64,000 nt of DNA, from positions 123,280 through 187,279 of the forward strand of contig DATEOW010000006.1 in NCBI GenBank assembly GCA_035273665.1. The letters are read 5' to 3'. The position numbers and the translations under genes were made by a program. Under the pieces are notes generated by a model. It saw nothing but the letters and a program-made list of their open reading frames with translations, made no database searches and was not told the origin of the DNA. The DNA is from DATEEW01 sp035273665 (GTDB lineage: Bacteria > Pseudomonadota > Gammaproteobacteria > Burkholderiales > SG8-39). Shown here piece after piece: positions 1 through 8,676 of this stretch (position 1 is its first letter; the number at the start of each line of letters is the position of its first letter).

Positions 1-32
1 TGGAATTCGCGCAGACTCGTGCGTCGGGCCAT
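1..32 (-). CDS. pilI: PilI-like CheW-domain protein, 5' fragment
   Basis: Only the first ten codons are present; the gene runs off the left edge. Reading the minus strand from the ATG at 32-30 gives MARRTSLREF. This resembles the usual N-terminus of PilI, the CheW-like adaptor coupling the PilJ receptor to the ChpA/PilL kinase in type IV pilus chemotaxis. It begins 8 bases after the pilH stop, in the pilG-pilH-pilI order known from other proteobacteria. The identification rests mostly on position; the fragment is too short to show a domain. Confidence 0.6.
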   Translation of the reverse strand, partial: MARRTSLREF

Positions 33-40
33 GTTCTGTC

Positions 41-415
41 TCAGGCAGCGTTGTGCAAGCCGGCGATTTTCGCCAGCAGGGTCGACGAGTCGACGGGTTT
101 AACGAGATAGTCGAGGGCGCCTTGGCGCATGCCCCAAATCTTGTCGGTTTCTGCGTTCTTACTCGTGCACATGATCACCGGGATATGTTTCGTCGCATCG
201 TCGCGCGTAATCGTGCGCGTCGCTTGATAACCGTTGAGGCCGGGCATCACGACATCCATCAGAATAAGATCGGGCATTTCGCTTTTGGCTTTAACGATGG
301 CTTCCTCGCCGCTTTCGGCAGTGACGACTTGATAGCCCTGCTTCGCCAGCATTTCCAACAGGAACTGACGGTCCGTGGGCGAATCGTCGACAACTAAAAT
401 TTTATGTACCGGCAC
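41..415 (-). CDS. pilH: Twitching motility response regulator PilH
   Basis: A stand-alone CheY-like receiver of 124 residues with no output domain. The acidic pair D10/D11, the phospho-acceptor D54 in LILMDVVMP, T84 and the conserved K106 in LVKPV are all present, so it should be phosphorylatable. PilH is one of two receivers of the Pil-Chp chemotaxis system and modulates pilus retraction and twitching. The start is GTG, preceded by an AGGGGA ribosome site about 7 bases upstream. It lies directly downstream of the second receiver gene (pilG) and just upstream of the PilI start. Assignment of PilH rather than PilG follows gene order and the receiver sequences. Confidence 0.9.
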   Translation of the reverse strand: MPVHKILVVDDSPTDRQFLLEMLAKQGYQVVTAESGEEAIVKAKSEMPDLILMDVVMPGLNGYQATRTITRDDATKHIPVIMCTSKNAETDKIWGMRQGALDYLVKPVDSSTLLAKIAGLHNAA

Positions 416-441
416 TGTTTTCCCCTGATTCTCAGTACGAC

Positions 442-837
442 TTAAACGCGAGCCGGCGCGTGCGTGCCGACTGTCTTCAATAAACTGTCTTTAGTAAAAG
501 GTTTGGTCAGATATTCATCCGAACCCACCATCCTGCCCCGTGCGCGATCGAACAACCCGTCTTTCGACGAGAGCATGATCACGGGCGTGGCCGAAAAACG
601 CGCATTCTTCTTGATCAGCGCGCAAGTCTGATAACCATCGAGCCGCGGCATCATGATGTCGCAGAAAATCAGATCGGGCTGGTGGTCGGTGATTTTCGAC
701 AATGCATCGAAACCATCTTCTGCCAGGATCACCTGGCAACCCGCCTGAGCAAGAAAGATCTCGGCGCTGCGACGAATCGTATTGCTATCGTCGATCACCA
801 TCACTTTTACGCCCGCAAGACTTGCAGATTCGCTCAC
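442..837 (-). CDS. pilG: Twitching motility response regulator PilG
   Basis: A single-domain receiver of 131 residues. D16/D17, phospho-acceptor D60 in LIFCDIMMP and K112 in LTKPF are intact. PilG is the receiver of the Pil-Chp system that promotes pilus extension. The frame is open up to 912, but the GTG at 837 is chosen because it has a strong GGAGG 9 bases upstream and begins the protein about ten residues before the receiver fold; the longer version adds an Arg-rich stretch without family resemblance. It is the first gene of the pilGHI run, with rubredoxin upstream on the same strand. Confidence 0.9.
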   Translation of the reverse strand: MSESASLAGVKVMVIDDSNTIRRSAEIFLAQAGCQVILAEDGFDALSKITDHQPDLIFCDIMMPRLDGYQTCALIKKNARFSATPVIMLSSKDGLFDRARGRMVGSDEYLTKPFTKDSLLKTVGTHAPARV

Positions 838-1106
838 TGCTTCATTCCTCCAGCTGTCCGAAAAGGCATAACCGCAATGGGCCCGCCCGACAGTACCGCG
901 CAATCTAAACATGATCTAAATAGCTGGGCTATTCATTAATCAACGCTTCGGACAACTATTTAACGCAGTTTCTGAGGTGCGGAATTTGTCCTTTTGACAT
1001 TTGCGCGAGCGAAAAAGGGCTGCCTGATCGCGTTATTGCGCTGCGATCTGGATCGAAGAAACTGTAGGAAAGAGGGCCCGCCGGATCGGCGGCTACAGCG
1101 GGAAGA

Positions 1107-1289
1107 TCAAATTTCAACCATCTCGAAATCGTCTTTGCGGGCACCGCATTCGGGGCAGGTCCAATTGACTGGAACGTCCTCCCACCGGGTCCCGGGGGCA
1201 ATACCCTCTTCAGGGCAACCGGCGGCTTCGTCGTAAATCCAGCCGCAAATCAAACACATCCAAGTTTTATAGGTTTCTGGCGCAGTCAT
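1107..1289 (-). CDS. Rubredoxin
   Basis: A 60-residue one-iron electron carrier. Two Cys knuckles are visible, CLICG near the N-terminus and CPECG near the C-terminus, with the usual IYDEA and GTRWEDVP segments between them, so all four iron ligands are kept. The ATG at 1289 gives the normal family length; an in-frame ATG at 1328 would add 13 residues and neither start has a convincing Shine-Dalgarno site. It is upstream of pilG and divergent from thiD, a neighbourhood common in betaproteobacteria. The physiological partner cannot be read from the sequence. Confidence 0.93.
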   Translation of the reverse strand: MTAPETYKTWMCLICGWIYDEAAGCPEEGIAPGTRWEDVPVNWTCPECGARKDDFEMVEI

Positions 1290-1386
1290 CAGCTTGAGGT
1301 AAAGGCTTTCCGATAAAATCGAGCCCATCTTACCGTGCGGTAGCAGCTCTGTCTCCGCCGCGCGCCCCAATCTCCGGTTCTTGCCT

Positions 1387-2226
1387 ATGTCCGCCTTGCC
1401 TCCCATCGTCCTTTCTTTTGCCGCGACCGATCCGACCGGTGGCGCCGGCATTCAAGCCGACTTGCTGACGCTGTCATCGATGGGTTGCCATGCTTTATCG
1501 GTGATCACCGCCATCACAGTGCAGGACACCGCTGGTGTTGAAGACGTTTTTCCGCTCGATCCGGATTGGGTGGGAGAACAAGCGCGGCTGATTCTGGAAG
1601 ATATGCCCGTGCTGGTCTTTAAGATCGGCCTAATCGGCAGCGTCGAGAACGTCGCCGTCATTGCGGAAATTCTCGCCGACTATCCCGATGTCCCCGTCAT
1701 ACTCGACCCGGTATTGTCCTCAGGGCGCGGCGACGAACTGTCCGACGACAGCATTATTGAAGCGATTCGCGATTTGCTCATTCCACAAGCGACGATCGTG
1801 ACCCCCAACAGCACGGAGGCCCGCCGTTTGGCCGTCGAGGATGCGGATGAGGAAGACGCGCCGGAATTACCGATGTGCGCGCAGCGATTAATCGATATGG
1901 GCGCCGGATATGTGCTCATTACCGGTACACATGAGAACACGCCGAAGGTCATCAACACTTTATACGGCCCGGAGGGTGTGATTCGGGCCGATAGCTGGGA
2001 GCGTTTGCCCGGCAGCTATCACGGTTCCGGCTGCACGCTCGCTTCGGCGATTGCCGCCACACTTGCCAACGGTCTCGATGTCGCGGAAGCGGTGCGAGAA
2101 GCACAGGAATACACCTGGCAAACGCTCTCCGCAGCCTTTAAACCGGGAATGGGCCAGGCGATTCCAGATCGCTTCTTTTGGGCGCGGGAGGAAGCCAGCA
2201 ACGAAGAGAACGAGGCGGACGCGTGA
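1387..2226 (+). CDS. thiD: Hydroxymethylpyrimidine/phosphomethylpyrimidine kinase
   Basis: Phosphorylates HMP and then HMP-phosphate to HMP-PP in thiamine biosynthesis. This ribokinase-fold protein of 279 residues shows the N-terminal FAATDPTGGAGIQAD substrate region, the DPVLSSGRGDEL segment and the GSGCTLASAIAA anion hole with its catalytic Cys/Gly context near the C-terminus. The ATG at 1387 is preferred over an in-frame TTG two codons earlier. The stop overlaps the GTG start of thiE, so the two consecutive steps (HMP-PP production and its coupling) are translationally linked. No TPP riboswitch is recognisable in the short upstream gap. Confidence 0.95.
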   Translation: MSALPPIVLSFAATDPTGGAGIQADLLTLSSMGCHALSVITAITVQDTAGVEDVFPLDPDWVGEQARLILEDMPVLVFKIGLIGSVENVAVIAEILADYPDVPVILDPVLSSGRGDELSDDSIIEAIRDLLIPQATIVTPNSTEARRLAVEDADEEDAPELPMCAQRLIDMGAGYVLITGTHENTPKVINTLYGPEGVIRADSWERLPGSYHGSGCTLASAIAATLANGLDVAEAVREAQEYTWQTLSAAFKPGMGQAIPDRFFWAREEASNEENEADA

Positions 2227-2843
2227 AGACCTTACCCCGCGGACTCTATGCCATCACGCCTGACGAAGCGGACACGAATAGGCTGCTCTCTATCGTGACG
2301 GCGGCTTTGAAAGGCGGTGCGGCCATTCTTCAATACCGCAATAAGGCCGCGAGCGCAGAGTTGAAGTTGGCACAGGCTTCCGCGCTGCTCCCTATCTGTC
2401 GGGCGTTTGCTGTGCCGCTCATCCTGAACGACGACCTGGCCCTGGCGCTCGAATTGGATGCGGACGGCGTGCATCTAGGCGGCGACGATGGTGACCTTGC
2501 CGCTGCGCGAGGACGCTTGGGCCCGAACAAGTTCTTAGGCAGCTCCTGCTATGGCAGTATCGATCGCGCAATAACGGCCAAGGCTGCCGGCGCCGATCAC
2601 ATTGCGTTCGGCACGATGTTCCCCTCCTCGACTAAGCCGCTGGCAAAACAAGCGCCTTTAGAATTGTTCATGCAGGCCCGCGAGCGGGTCGGCCTTCCCG
2701 CCGTCGGGATCGGCGGCGTCACGCTCGATAATGCGCCGCGGCTGGTTGCAGCCGGCGCGCATGCCGTCGCCGTTATCACGGCGCTTTTCGCGGCGCCTGA
2801 CATTACTCAGCGGGCGGAAGAATTCAACGCACTCTTTATATGA
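2223..2843 (+). CDS. thiE: Thiamine-phosphate synthase
   Basis: Condenses HMP-PP with thiazole phosphate to thiamine monophosphate. This TIM-barrel enzyme of 206 residues has the pyrophosphate/Mg-binding segments ILQYRNK and ILNDDLALALELDADGVHLG, the GTMFPSSTK loop and a C-terminal VGIGGV phosphate-binding stretch. The GTG at 2223 is chosen because it makes a 4-base GTGA overlap with the thiD stop and starts just before the GLYAIT strand. Its own stop overlaps the hemL ATG by four bases, so thiD-thiE-hemL are probably one transcript. Confidence 0.95.
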   Translation: MKTLPRGLYAITPDEADTNRLLSIVTAALKGGAAILQYRNKAASAELKLAQASALLPICRAFAVPLILNDDLALALELDADGVHLGGDDGDLAAARGRLGPNKFLGSSCYGSIDRAITAKAAGADHIAFGTMFPSSTKPLAKQAPLELFMQARERVGLPAVGIGGVTLDNAPRLVAAGAHAVAVITALFAAPDITQRAEEFNALFI

Positions 2844-4123
2844 CTTCACGGAACGAAACGCTCTTTGAGCGCGCACAACGAAGCATACCGGGCGGAGTGA
2901 ACTCCCCGGTCCGGGCTTTTCGCGCTGTGGGCGGCACGCCGCGATTCTTCGCCCGTGGGGCCGGGGCTTATTTCTGGGACGCTGATGGCAAGCGCTACCT
3001 GGATTACGTCGGTTCCTGGGGGCCGCTGATTCTTGGTCATGCCGATCCGGATGTCATTGCAGCAGTACAGGAGAAAGCAGCGTCCGGACTTTCTTTTGGT
3101 GCGCCGACTGAGCTCGAAATAGAGATGGCTGAACTGCTCTGTAGCAGCGTGCCCAACATGGAGATGGTTCGTTTGGTCAGCTCTGGCACTGAAGCCACCA
3201 TGAGCGCGCTGAGACTGGCACGCGGTTATACCGGCCGGTCGCGCATCATCAAGTTCGAGGGGTGTTATCACGGCCACGGCGATGCTCTGCTCGTCAAAGC
3301 GGGCTCCGGCTTATTGACGCTTGGCCAACCGACCTCGGCGGGTGTACCGCCGGAAGTCGCCGCGGCAACGATGGTGCTGTCCTATAACGACTGCGAACAA
3401 CTCGAAACGGCATTCAAGGAATACGGCGACCAGATCGCCGCCGTGATCGTCGAGCCGGTCGCAGGCAATATGAATCTCGTGCCTGCCGCGCCGGAGTTTC
3501 TAATGACGATGCGCGGGCTGTGCAGCCAATATGGTGCCGTGATGATCTTCGACGAGGTGATGTGCGGATTTCGCGTGCATCCGCGCGGCGCTCAAGGCCT
3601 CTACGGAGTCGATGCCGATCTTGTTACGCTCGGAAAAGTAATCGGCGGAGGGATGCCGGTCGGAGCGTTTGGCGGTCGCAAGTCCATCATGCAATCCATT
3701 GCGCCACTGGGACCCGTTTACCAAGCGGGCACCTTATCGGGCAATCCGGTCGCGGTTGTCGCCGGACTGCGGACACTCGATAAAGTGTTAGCGCCGGGCT
3801 TCCATGAAAAACTAAGTGCGATGACGGCCAAACTTGCCGAGGGCTTGCAGCTCGCGGCCAAGGCGGCGAGTGCCTCTTTTTCCGCCAGATCGGTCGGCAG
3901 TATGTTCGGCATTTACTTCCTCGACACACCACCCGACTCCTATGCCCAAGTGATGCGCAGTGACAAGGAGCGCTTCAATCGCTTTTTTCACGCCATGTTG
4001 GATTGCGGCGTGTATTTCGCCCCCTCCGCGTATGAGGCCGGATTTGTTTCCGCCGCGCATAGCGAAGCCGATCTGCAGATTACTTTCGCTGCGGCCGCAC
4101 AGGTCTTTGCACAAACCGCCTAA
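2840..4123 (+). CDS. hemL: Glutamate-1-semialdehyde 2,1-aminomutase
   Basis: Converts glutamate-1-semialdehyde to 5-aminolevulinate in C5-pathway haem synthesis, with PLP as cofactor. The 427-residue length is normal for the family. The N-terminal SIPGGVNSPVRAF, the GSWGPLILGHA loop, the FEGCYHGHGDALLV segment, the IFDEVMCGFR motif and the Schiff-base lysine K266 in TLGKVIGGGMPVGAFGG are present. It is coupled by an ATGA overlap to thiE. Its 3' end overlaps the convergent mscL end by four bases. Confidence 0.96.
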   Translation: MTSRNETLFERAQRSIPGGVNSPVRAFRAVGGTPRFFARGAGAYFWDADGKRYLDYVGSWGPLILGHADPDVIAAVQEKAASGLSFGAPTELEIEMAELLCSSVPNMEMVRLVSSGTEATMSALRLARGYTGRSRIIKFEGCYHGHGDALLVKAGSGLLTLGQPTSAGVPPEVAAATMVLSYNDCEQLETAFKEYGDQIAAVIVEPVAGNMNLVPAAPEFLMTMRGLCSQYGAVMIFDEVMCGFRVHPRGAQGLYGVDADLVTLGKVIGGGMPVGAFGGRKSIMQSIAPLGPVYQAGTLSGNPVAVVAGLRTLDKVLAPGFHEKLSAMTAKLAEGLQLAAKAASASFSARSVGSMFGIYFLDTPPDSYAQVMRSDKERFNRFFHAMLDCGVYFAPSAYEAGFVSAAHSEADLQITFAAAAQVFAQTA

Positions 4124-4533
4124 CGTTTCACGGAATCGCGAATCTCTCGAAGCAGCAAAACGTCTTCAGGCGTTGCCGCTGGGGTCGCCGGCGCTTCGCG
4201 TTTGAGCTTATTGATCCATTTCACCATCAAGAAAATGATGAAGGCGAGGATGATGAAATTCAGCGCGATGGTGATGAAGTTACCGTATGCGAATACGGGT
4301 ATGCCCGCCTTTTTCAGTTCTACGAGCGTCATCGGCACGCCCGGAGGAACATCCTTGAGCGGAACGAAGTAATTCGAGAAATCCAGACCACCGACCGCAC
4401 GTCCCACTAGCGGCATGATCAAATCATTCACCACCGAATCGACAATCTTGCCGAAAGCGGCGCCAATGATCACGCCAACGGCCAGATCCATCACGTTGCC
4501 TTTGAGAGCGAATTCGCGAAACTCTTTCAACAT
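4120..4533 (-). CDS. mscL: Large-conductance mechanosensitive channel
   Basis: Inner-membrane pentameric channel that opens under hypo-osmotic tension. The 137-residue protein has the diagnostic N-terminus (MLKEFREFALKGNVMDLAVG), a first transmembrane helix VIIGAAFGKIVDSVVNDLIMP, a periplasmic loop with LDFSNYFV, and a second helix around residues 80-103. A charged C-terminal bundle ending in LLREIRDSVKR completes it. A good GGGAGG site lies upstream of the ATG. It follows mgtE on the same strand at only 18 bases. Confidence 0.96.
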   Translation of the reverse strand: MLKEFREFALKGNVMDLAVGVIIGAAFGKIVDSVVNDLIMPLVGRAVGGLDFSNYFVPLKDVPPGVPMTLVELKKAGIPVFAYGNFITIALNFIILAFIIFLMVKWINKLKREAPATPAATPEDVLLLREIRDSVKR

Positions 4534-4551
4534 TCCAGCCTCCCTTTATTT

Positions 4552-5997
4552 TTATAACAGGAACAGCGTCGCCAAGCCCAAAAAGATAAAGAATCCGCCG
4601 GAATCGGTGCAGGCCGTAATGAGTACCGAAGAGCCTACCGCCGGGTCGCGACCGATCTTGACCATCGTGATGGGAATGAGCACGCCCATGGCTGCCGCAA
4701 GCAGAAGATTGAGCGTCATTGCCGCCGTCATCACCACGCCAAGCTTGATACTACCGTAGAGCATATAGGCGGCGATGCCGAGGATGCCTCCCCAAATCAA
4801 GCCATTCAGTAACGCGACGCAGGCTTCCTTTGAAAGCAGCTTTCGCGCTTGCTCCGGCGTCACTTGTCCTAGTGCGAAAGCGCGCACGATCATTGTGATG
4901 GTCTGATTGCCCGAGTTGCCCCCTATACCCGCAACGATTGGCATGAGGGCGGCCAGCGCAACCAGCTTCTCGATGGAGCCCTCGAACACGCCGATGACAC
5001 GTGATGCGATGAAAGCCGTGATCAAATTGATTGCCAGCCAAGACCAACGGTTCTTGACCGACTCCCACACTGACGCGAACACATCTTCGCTTTCCCGCAG
5101 ACCACCAATTCCCAGTAGCTCGCTTTCGCTCTTTTCGCGGATGTAATCCATGACCGTATCCACGGTCACTCGACCCATGAGTCGACCTTCTTCGTCCACT
5201 ACCGGCGCAGAGACCAAGTCGTAGCGTTCGAATGCGCCCGCGGCATCTTGCGCACCATCGTCGGGATAGAGCGTCACGAAATCTTCTCGCAACATGACGG
5301 CGCCGACATGGGCTTCGAGATCTGAGACGATCAATTTGCTGAAAGGCAGTACGCCAACGAGTTTTTCGACACGATCGACAACGAAGATTTGATCGGTGTG
5401 ATCGGGTAGCTCGTCGTACCGTCGCAGATAGCGGGTGACGACCTCGAGTGTCACGTCTTCGCGAACGCTGACCACTTCGAAATCCATGAGCGCGCCCACA
5501 GAGTCATCGGGATAGGACATGGCGGCGCGCAGCTTCTCCCGCTCTTCAATAGGCAAAGAGCGAAAGACGTCTTCCATGACGTCCTCGGGAAGGTCCGGCG
5601 CGAGATCGGCGAGTTCGTCCGCATCGAGCTGCTCAGCGGCCGCAACCAACTCATCCACATCCATGCTTTTGATCAGCGATTCGCGTACAGGCTCGCTGAC
5701 TTCCAGCAGAATCTCCCCGTCCCGCTCTGCCTTGACGAGTTCCCACACCATCAAGCGCTCTTCACGGGGCAGCGCCTCTAAGATGTAGGCGACGTCCGCA
5801 GCGTGCATGTCGTCGAGCTTGCCGCGCAGTTCCGCTAGATGCTGCTTATGAACGAGTGTTTCGACGAGATTGTGGCGCGGCCCTTCCTGCCTCTCGACGA
5901 GGCTTTCGACCAAATGGTGGCGGCGCAGCAGCTCCCGGACTTGCGCCAAGTCCTGCTGGAGGCCTTCCACTTCTTTGTGTTCAGGACTTTGAGACAT
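4552..5997 (-). CDS. mgtE: Magnesium transporter MgtE
   Basis: Mg2+ channel of the inner membrane gated by cytosolic Mg2+. The 481-residue protein shows an N-terminal helical MgtE_N domain with HAADVAYILEALP and LAPDLPEDV repeats, two CBS domains (about residues 110-240, including SYPDDSVGALMD and VGRVTVDTVMDYI), then about five transmembrane helices with the pore segments MPIVAGIGGNSGNQT and ACTDSGGFFIFLGLA. The frame is open to an ATG at 6066; the ATG at 5997 is preferred by family length, but neither start has a clear ribosome site. It lies 18 bases upstream of mscL, so two ion-flux proteins are likely cotranscribed. Confidence 0.93.
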   Translation of the reverse strand: MSQSPEHKEVEGLQQDLAQVRELLRRHHLVESLVERQEGPRHNLVETLVHKQHLAELRGKLDDMHAADVAYILEALPREERLMVWELVKAERDGEILLEVSEPVRESLIKSMDVDELVAAAEQLDADELADLAPDLPEDVMEDVFRSLPIEEREKLRAAMSYPDDSVGALMDFEVVSVREDVTLEVVTRYLRRYDELPDHTDQIFVVDRVEKLVGVLPFSKLIVSDLEAHVGAVMLREDFVTLYPDDGAQDAAGAFERYDLVSAPVVDEEGRLMGRVTVDTVMDYIREKSESELLGIGGLRESEDVFASVWESVKNRWSWLAINLITAFIASRVIGVFEGSIEKLVALAALMPIVAGIGGNSGNQTITMIVRAFALGQVTPEQARKLLSKEACVALLNGLIWGGILGIAAYMLYGSIKLGVVMTAAMTLNLLLAAAMGVLIPITMVKIGRDPAVGSSVLITACTDSGGFFIFLGLATLFLL

Positions 5998-6096
5998 GAT
6001 ATGCACGGCATGTACTACGCGCTCGGGTGGCGATTGTAGCCCCCGCTTATCAATTGCGCGTGTCATTGAACGTCACGCGCATCGAAATCGCCGCGC

Positions 6097-6792
6097 TCAG
6101 GGCACCTGAGCGTGATTCATCCGCGCAAGAATCCGCTCGCTATATCGGCCGAGATAAGCCGACCCCGGGTTGCGGTGATAAAACTGCGGCCGAGGAAGCA
6201 TGGCAGCCAAGCGCGCCGCTTGCCACGCATTGAGTTGACTCGCACTGACGCCGTAGTAATGCCTCGCGGCAGCCTCCGCACCGAAGATACCGTTACCCCA
6301 CTCCGCGACATTCATATAAATCTCCAGGATGCGGCGCTTGCTCAGCGTGGATTCCAGCATCAGGGTAATGATTGCTTCTTCCGCCTTGCGCACGTAGCTT
6401 CGCTCTCCGGACAGGAAGAGATTCTTCGCCAGTTGCTGCGTAATCGTGGAGCCCCCCGCGACGGCTTTACCTTTCTTTTCGTTCTTTTCTAGGGCGCGTT
6501 GGATTCCATCCCAGTCAAACCCTTCGTGGTCGATGAACTTATCGTCCTCGGCCGCGATGACCGCACGTTTCAGATTCGGCGATATTTTGGCGTATTCCGT
6601 CCATCGATAAGCGAGCCGCGCCTTGGGATTCTTGACCTGCATGGCATGGAGCCGCGCCTCCATAAAGCGGGTGGAACCGACTGGATATTTGGACCAATAC
6701 AGAATGTGACCGTAAAACCACAGTTGCACGATCACGAACGCTAGCGCGATTGCACCCAGCGTATAGCGCAAGATCTTCCAGGCGCGTTTCAT
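6097..6792 (-). CDS. mtgA: Monofunctional peptidoglycan glycosyltransferase
   Basis: Polymerises lipid II into glycan strands at the outer face of the inner membrane. The 231-residue protein has an N-terminal membrane anchor (about residues 10-30) followed by a GT51 domain. The catalytic Glu motif AAEDDKFIDHEGFD and the GGSTITQQLAKNLFL and RKAEEAIITLMLE motifs are all intact. No transpeptidase domain follows. It starts 1 base after the aroE stop region and belongs to the minus-strand run that begins with mpl, so both ends of that run are murein enzymes. Confidence 0.95.
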   Translation of the reverse strand: MKRAWKILRYTLGAIALAFVIVQLWFYGHILYWSKYPVGSTRFMEARLHAMQVKNPKARLAYRWTEYAKISPNLKRAVIAAEDDKFIDHEGFDWDGIQRALEKNEKKGKAVAGGSTITQQLAKNLFLSGERSYVRKAEEAIITLMLESTLSKRRILEIYMNVAEWGNGIFGAEAAARHYYGVSASQLNAWQAARLAAMLPRPQFYHRNPGSAYLGRYSERILARMNHAQVP

Positions 6793-6793
6793 T

Positions 6794-7597
6794 TTAGAAA
6801 GAGGCGCGCATTTGCTCGAAGACCGGCGCTGTATCCGGTCGGACGCCCCGCCAAATGAAGAATGATTCGGCCGCTTGCTCGATTAACATGCCCAAACCGT
6901 CGCTGCTCCGAGCCGCGCCGTGGGCTCTCCCAAAAGCGAGGAACGGGGTTTCCTCTGCGCCGTAGACCATGTCGTAAACGAAACTACCGGCGAGCGCTTC
7001 CGGAGGAAGCGGCGGCAAGGCATCCTGAAGACTTGCCGAAGTGGCATTCACAATCAAATCGAACTGTGCGCCCGCAAGTTCTGCATAAGTGCAAGCGCGG
7101 ATGCCGAAGCGCTCGGCGAGGGCTTGCGCCTTGCTCAAGGTGCGATTGGCAATATAAAAACTGGCCGGCCCTTCGGCCAGCAATGGTTGGATAACGCCGC
7201 GAGCCGCGCCGCCCGCACCCATGAGCAAGATCCGCTTTTGCTTCAGGGGGAAAGACTGATTGATGGTGATATCGCGCACCAAACCCGCGCCGTCCGTATT
7301 GTCTGCGACGATTCGTCCCTCGCGAAAACTCAAGGTGTTCGCCGCACCGGCGGCGGATGCCCGTGCCGAATGCTCGTGCGCAAGTTCGAACGCTTCTTCC
7401 TTGAACGGCACGGTGACGTTCGCGCCACAACCGCCATCGCTAAAAAAGGCGCTCAAGGTCCCGGCGAAATCTTCCAGAGGAGCGAGGAGCCGGTCATAGC
7501 GCAGATCTTGATGCGTCTGCCGAGCAAAGGCGGCATGAATCTGCGGCGACCTGCTGTGTGCAATAGGATGGCCGATTACGGCGTAACGGTCTGACAT
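6794..7597 (-). CDS. aroE: Shikimate dehydrogenase
   Basis: NADPH-dependent reduction of 3-dehydroshikimate to shikimate. The 267-residue protein has the substrate-binding HSRSPQIHAAFA, the NVTVPFKEEAF segment with the catalytic lysine, the NTDGAGLVRDI loop, the dinucleotide motif GAGGAARGVIQPL and the NRTLSKAQALAE element typical of NADP binding. Immediately followed by mtgA. Another enzyme of the same pathway, aroQ, lies in the window at 15.3 kb on the other strand. Confidence 0.96.
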   Translation of the reverse strand: MSDRYAVIGHPIAHSRSPQIHAAFARQTHQDLRYDRLLAPLEDFAGTLSAFFSDGGCGANVTVPFKEEAFELAHEHSARASAAGAANTLSFREGRIVADNTDGAGLVRDITINQSFPLKQKRILLMGAGGAARGVIQPLLAEGPASFYIANRTLSKAQALAERFGIRACTYAELAGAQFDLIVNATSASLQDALPPLPPEALAGSFVYDMVYGAEETPFLAFGRAHGAARSSDGLGMLIEQAAESFFIWRGVRPDTAPVFEQMRASF

Positions 7598-7759
7598 GGG
7601 ACGAATATACCGCGATCAGGGGCAAACGAATCATCGTGCATATGCCGCTTCGGGCAAAGCGTCTCAAAGACACTTACGCTAGCGATCTTTCAAGGTCATG
7701 GACGTTTCGTCCTTTCTCGCACGGCGACTGCCGCCCGCCATACTTGACCTAATAGCGGA

Positions 7760-8668
7760 TCAATCGCTAAACAACTTGTCACCTGGCGCAAAAGTCCAGG
7801 TGCGTACGATGACGAGCTCATCGTATTCCCGCCGGATATCGGCAGGAAACGCGGCAAAGGGTGAGGCAAGCGCAACGATTTTTTGCGCGGCGGCATCCAG
7901 GACCTTATGGCCGGAACTGCGGTCAATCTGCATGCTGCTCACCGTGCCGTCGCCCTTGATGATGACGGTCAAGCGCAGGCTACCGTAGATTCGTCCGCGC
8001 GCACTGTCCGGATAGTTCTGCGTGCCCACGCGTTCGATTTTCTGCCGCCACTGCTCCACATACATCGCATAACGCGCCTCTTCTGCGTTGGTACCAATGT
8101 GCTTACGACGCGGCTTCTTGTTGTATTCCTCGATACGGCGGTTGACCTCCGCTTCGAGCGGAATGTTGAGCAACGCGGCATCTCTCAGATCGGTGCCGGA
8201 GAGATGCGGCGCTTCAGCCTCGGTCGTTTCGTTCGGCTTGTTCGGCTGAGTGTGTACGCGCTTGGACGCACGTGCCGCGGTCTGAAGTTGACGTTGTTGT
8301 GCCTCGAGTTCCTGCACGCGCTTTTGCATCCGCTGAACATCGTCACCTTGATCGGTTTGCTTCGAAACAGGCAGCGGCGTTTTTGCCCGGCGGTCGTCAT
8401 CCACGTTTCCGCCGCCTTCCAGATTGGCTTGAGCGATAACGTCCGATTTGACCGGTTTCTTGCGAGACTTGCTGTTGACCAACACCACTTCCAGCGCTTG
8501 CGGGGCAGCACTCGCCTTGGACGTGTCTGGGAAGGCGAAATGAAGGGTCAGCAAAAAGCCGTGGGCGATTACCGACACCAGCAGGGCAATGCTGAGCCCC
8601 CGGGAAAGGCCTGTGCCCGGTGAAGCTGCGGTATCGGAATAGCGGTTCGGTAAGGTATATGCGGCCAA
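7760..8668 (-). CDS. TonB-family protein (energy transducer-like)
   Basis: A 302-residue protein with a cytoplasmic N-terminus, one membrane helix at about residues 24-46 (LSIALLVSVIAHGFLLTLHF), a charged coiled-coil-like region around 110-145 rich in Gln and Arg, and a C-terminal TonB_C fold (YPDSARGRIYGSLRLTVIIKGDG ... SSGHKVLDAAAQKIV). TonB proteins carry proton-motive energy from ExbB/ExbD to outer-membrane receptors. No exbB, exbD or receptor gene is nearby. The first possible start is TTG at 8668, 8 bases after the RNase stop, with a weak ribosome site. It could alternatively be a TolA/TonB-like envelope linker; the Pro-rich spacer usual in TonB is missing. Confidence 0.8.
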   Translation of the reverse strand: MAAYTLPNRYSDTAASPGTGLSRGLSIALLVSVIAHGFLLTLHFAFPDTSKASAAPQALEVVLVNSKSRKKPVKSDVIAQANLEGGGNVDDDRRAKTPLPVSKQTDQGDDVQRMQKRVQELEAQQRQLQTAARASKRVHTQPNKPNETTEAEAPHLSGTDLRDAALLNIPLEAEVNRRIEEYNKKPRRKHIGTNAEEARYAMYVEQWRQKIERVGTQNYPDSARGRIYGSLRLTVIIKGDGTVSSMQIDRSSGHKVLDAAAQKIVALASPFAAFPADIRREYDELVIVRTWTFAPGDKLFSD

Positions 8669-8676
8669 TTAGCTTT

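Noticed and set aside
956..1236. Open frames on both strands in the gap between pilG and rubredoxin
   Set aside because: Low-complexity shadow frames, no ribosome sites and no family resemblance. The 269-base gap 838-1106 shows no gene or clear promoter to me.
1290..1386. TPP riboswitch before thiD
   Set aside because: The gap is too short to hold a full THI-box and no CTGAGA / ACCTGA pair is visible; only 97 bases separate the divergent genes.
7698..7716. GGACG-TTT-CGTCC hairpin in the aroE/TonB-like gap
   Set aside because: Small stem, and on the coding strand of the neighbouring genes it is not followed by T's.
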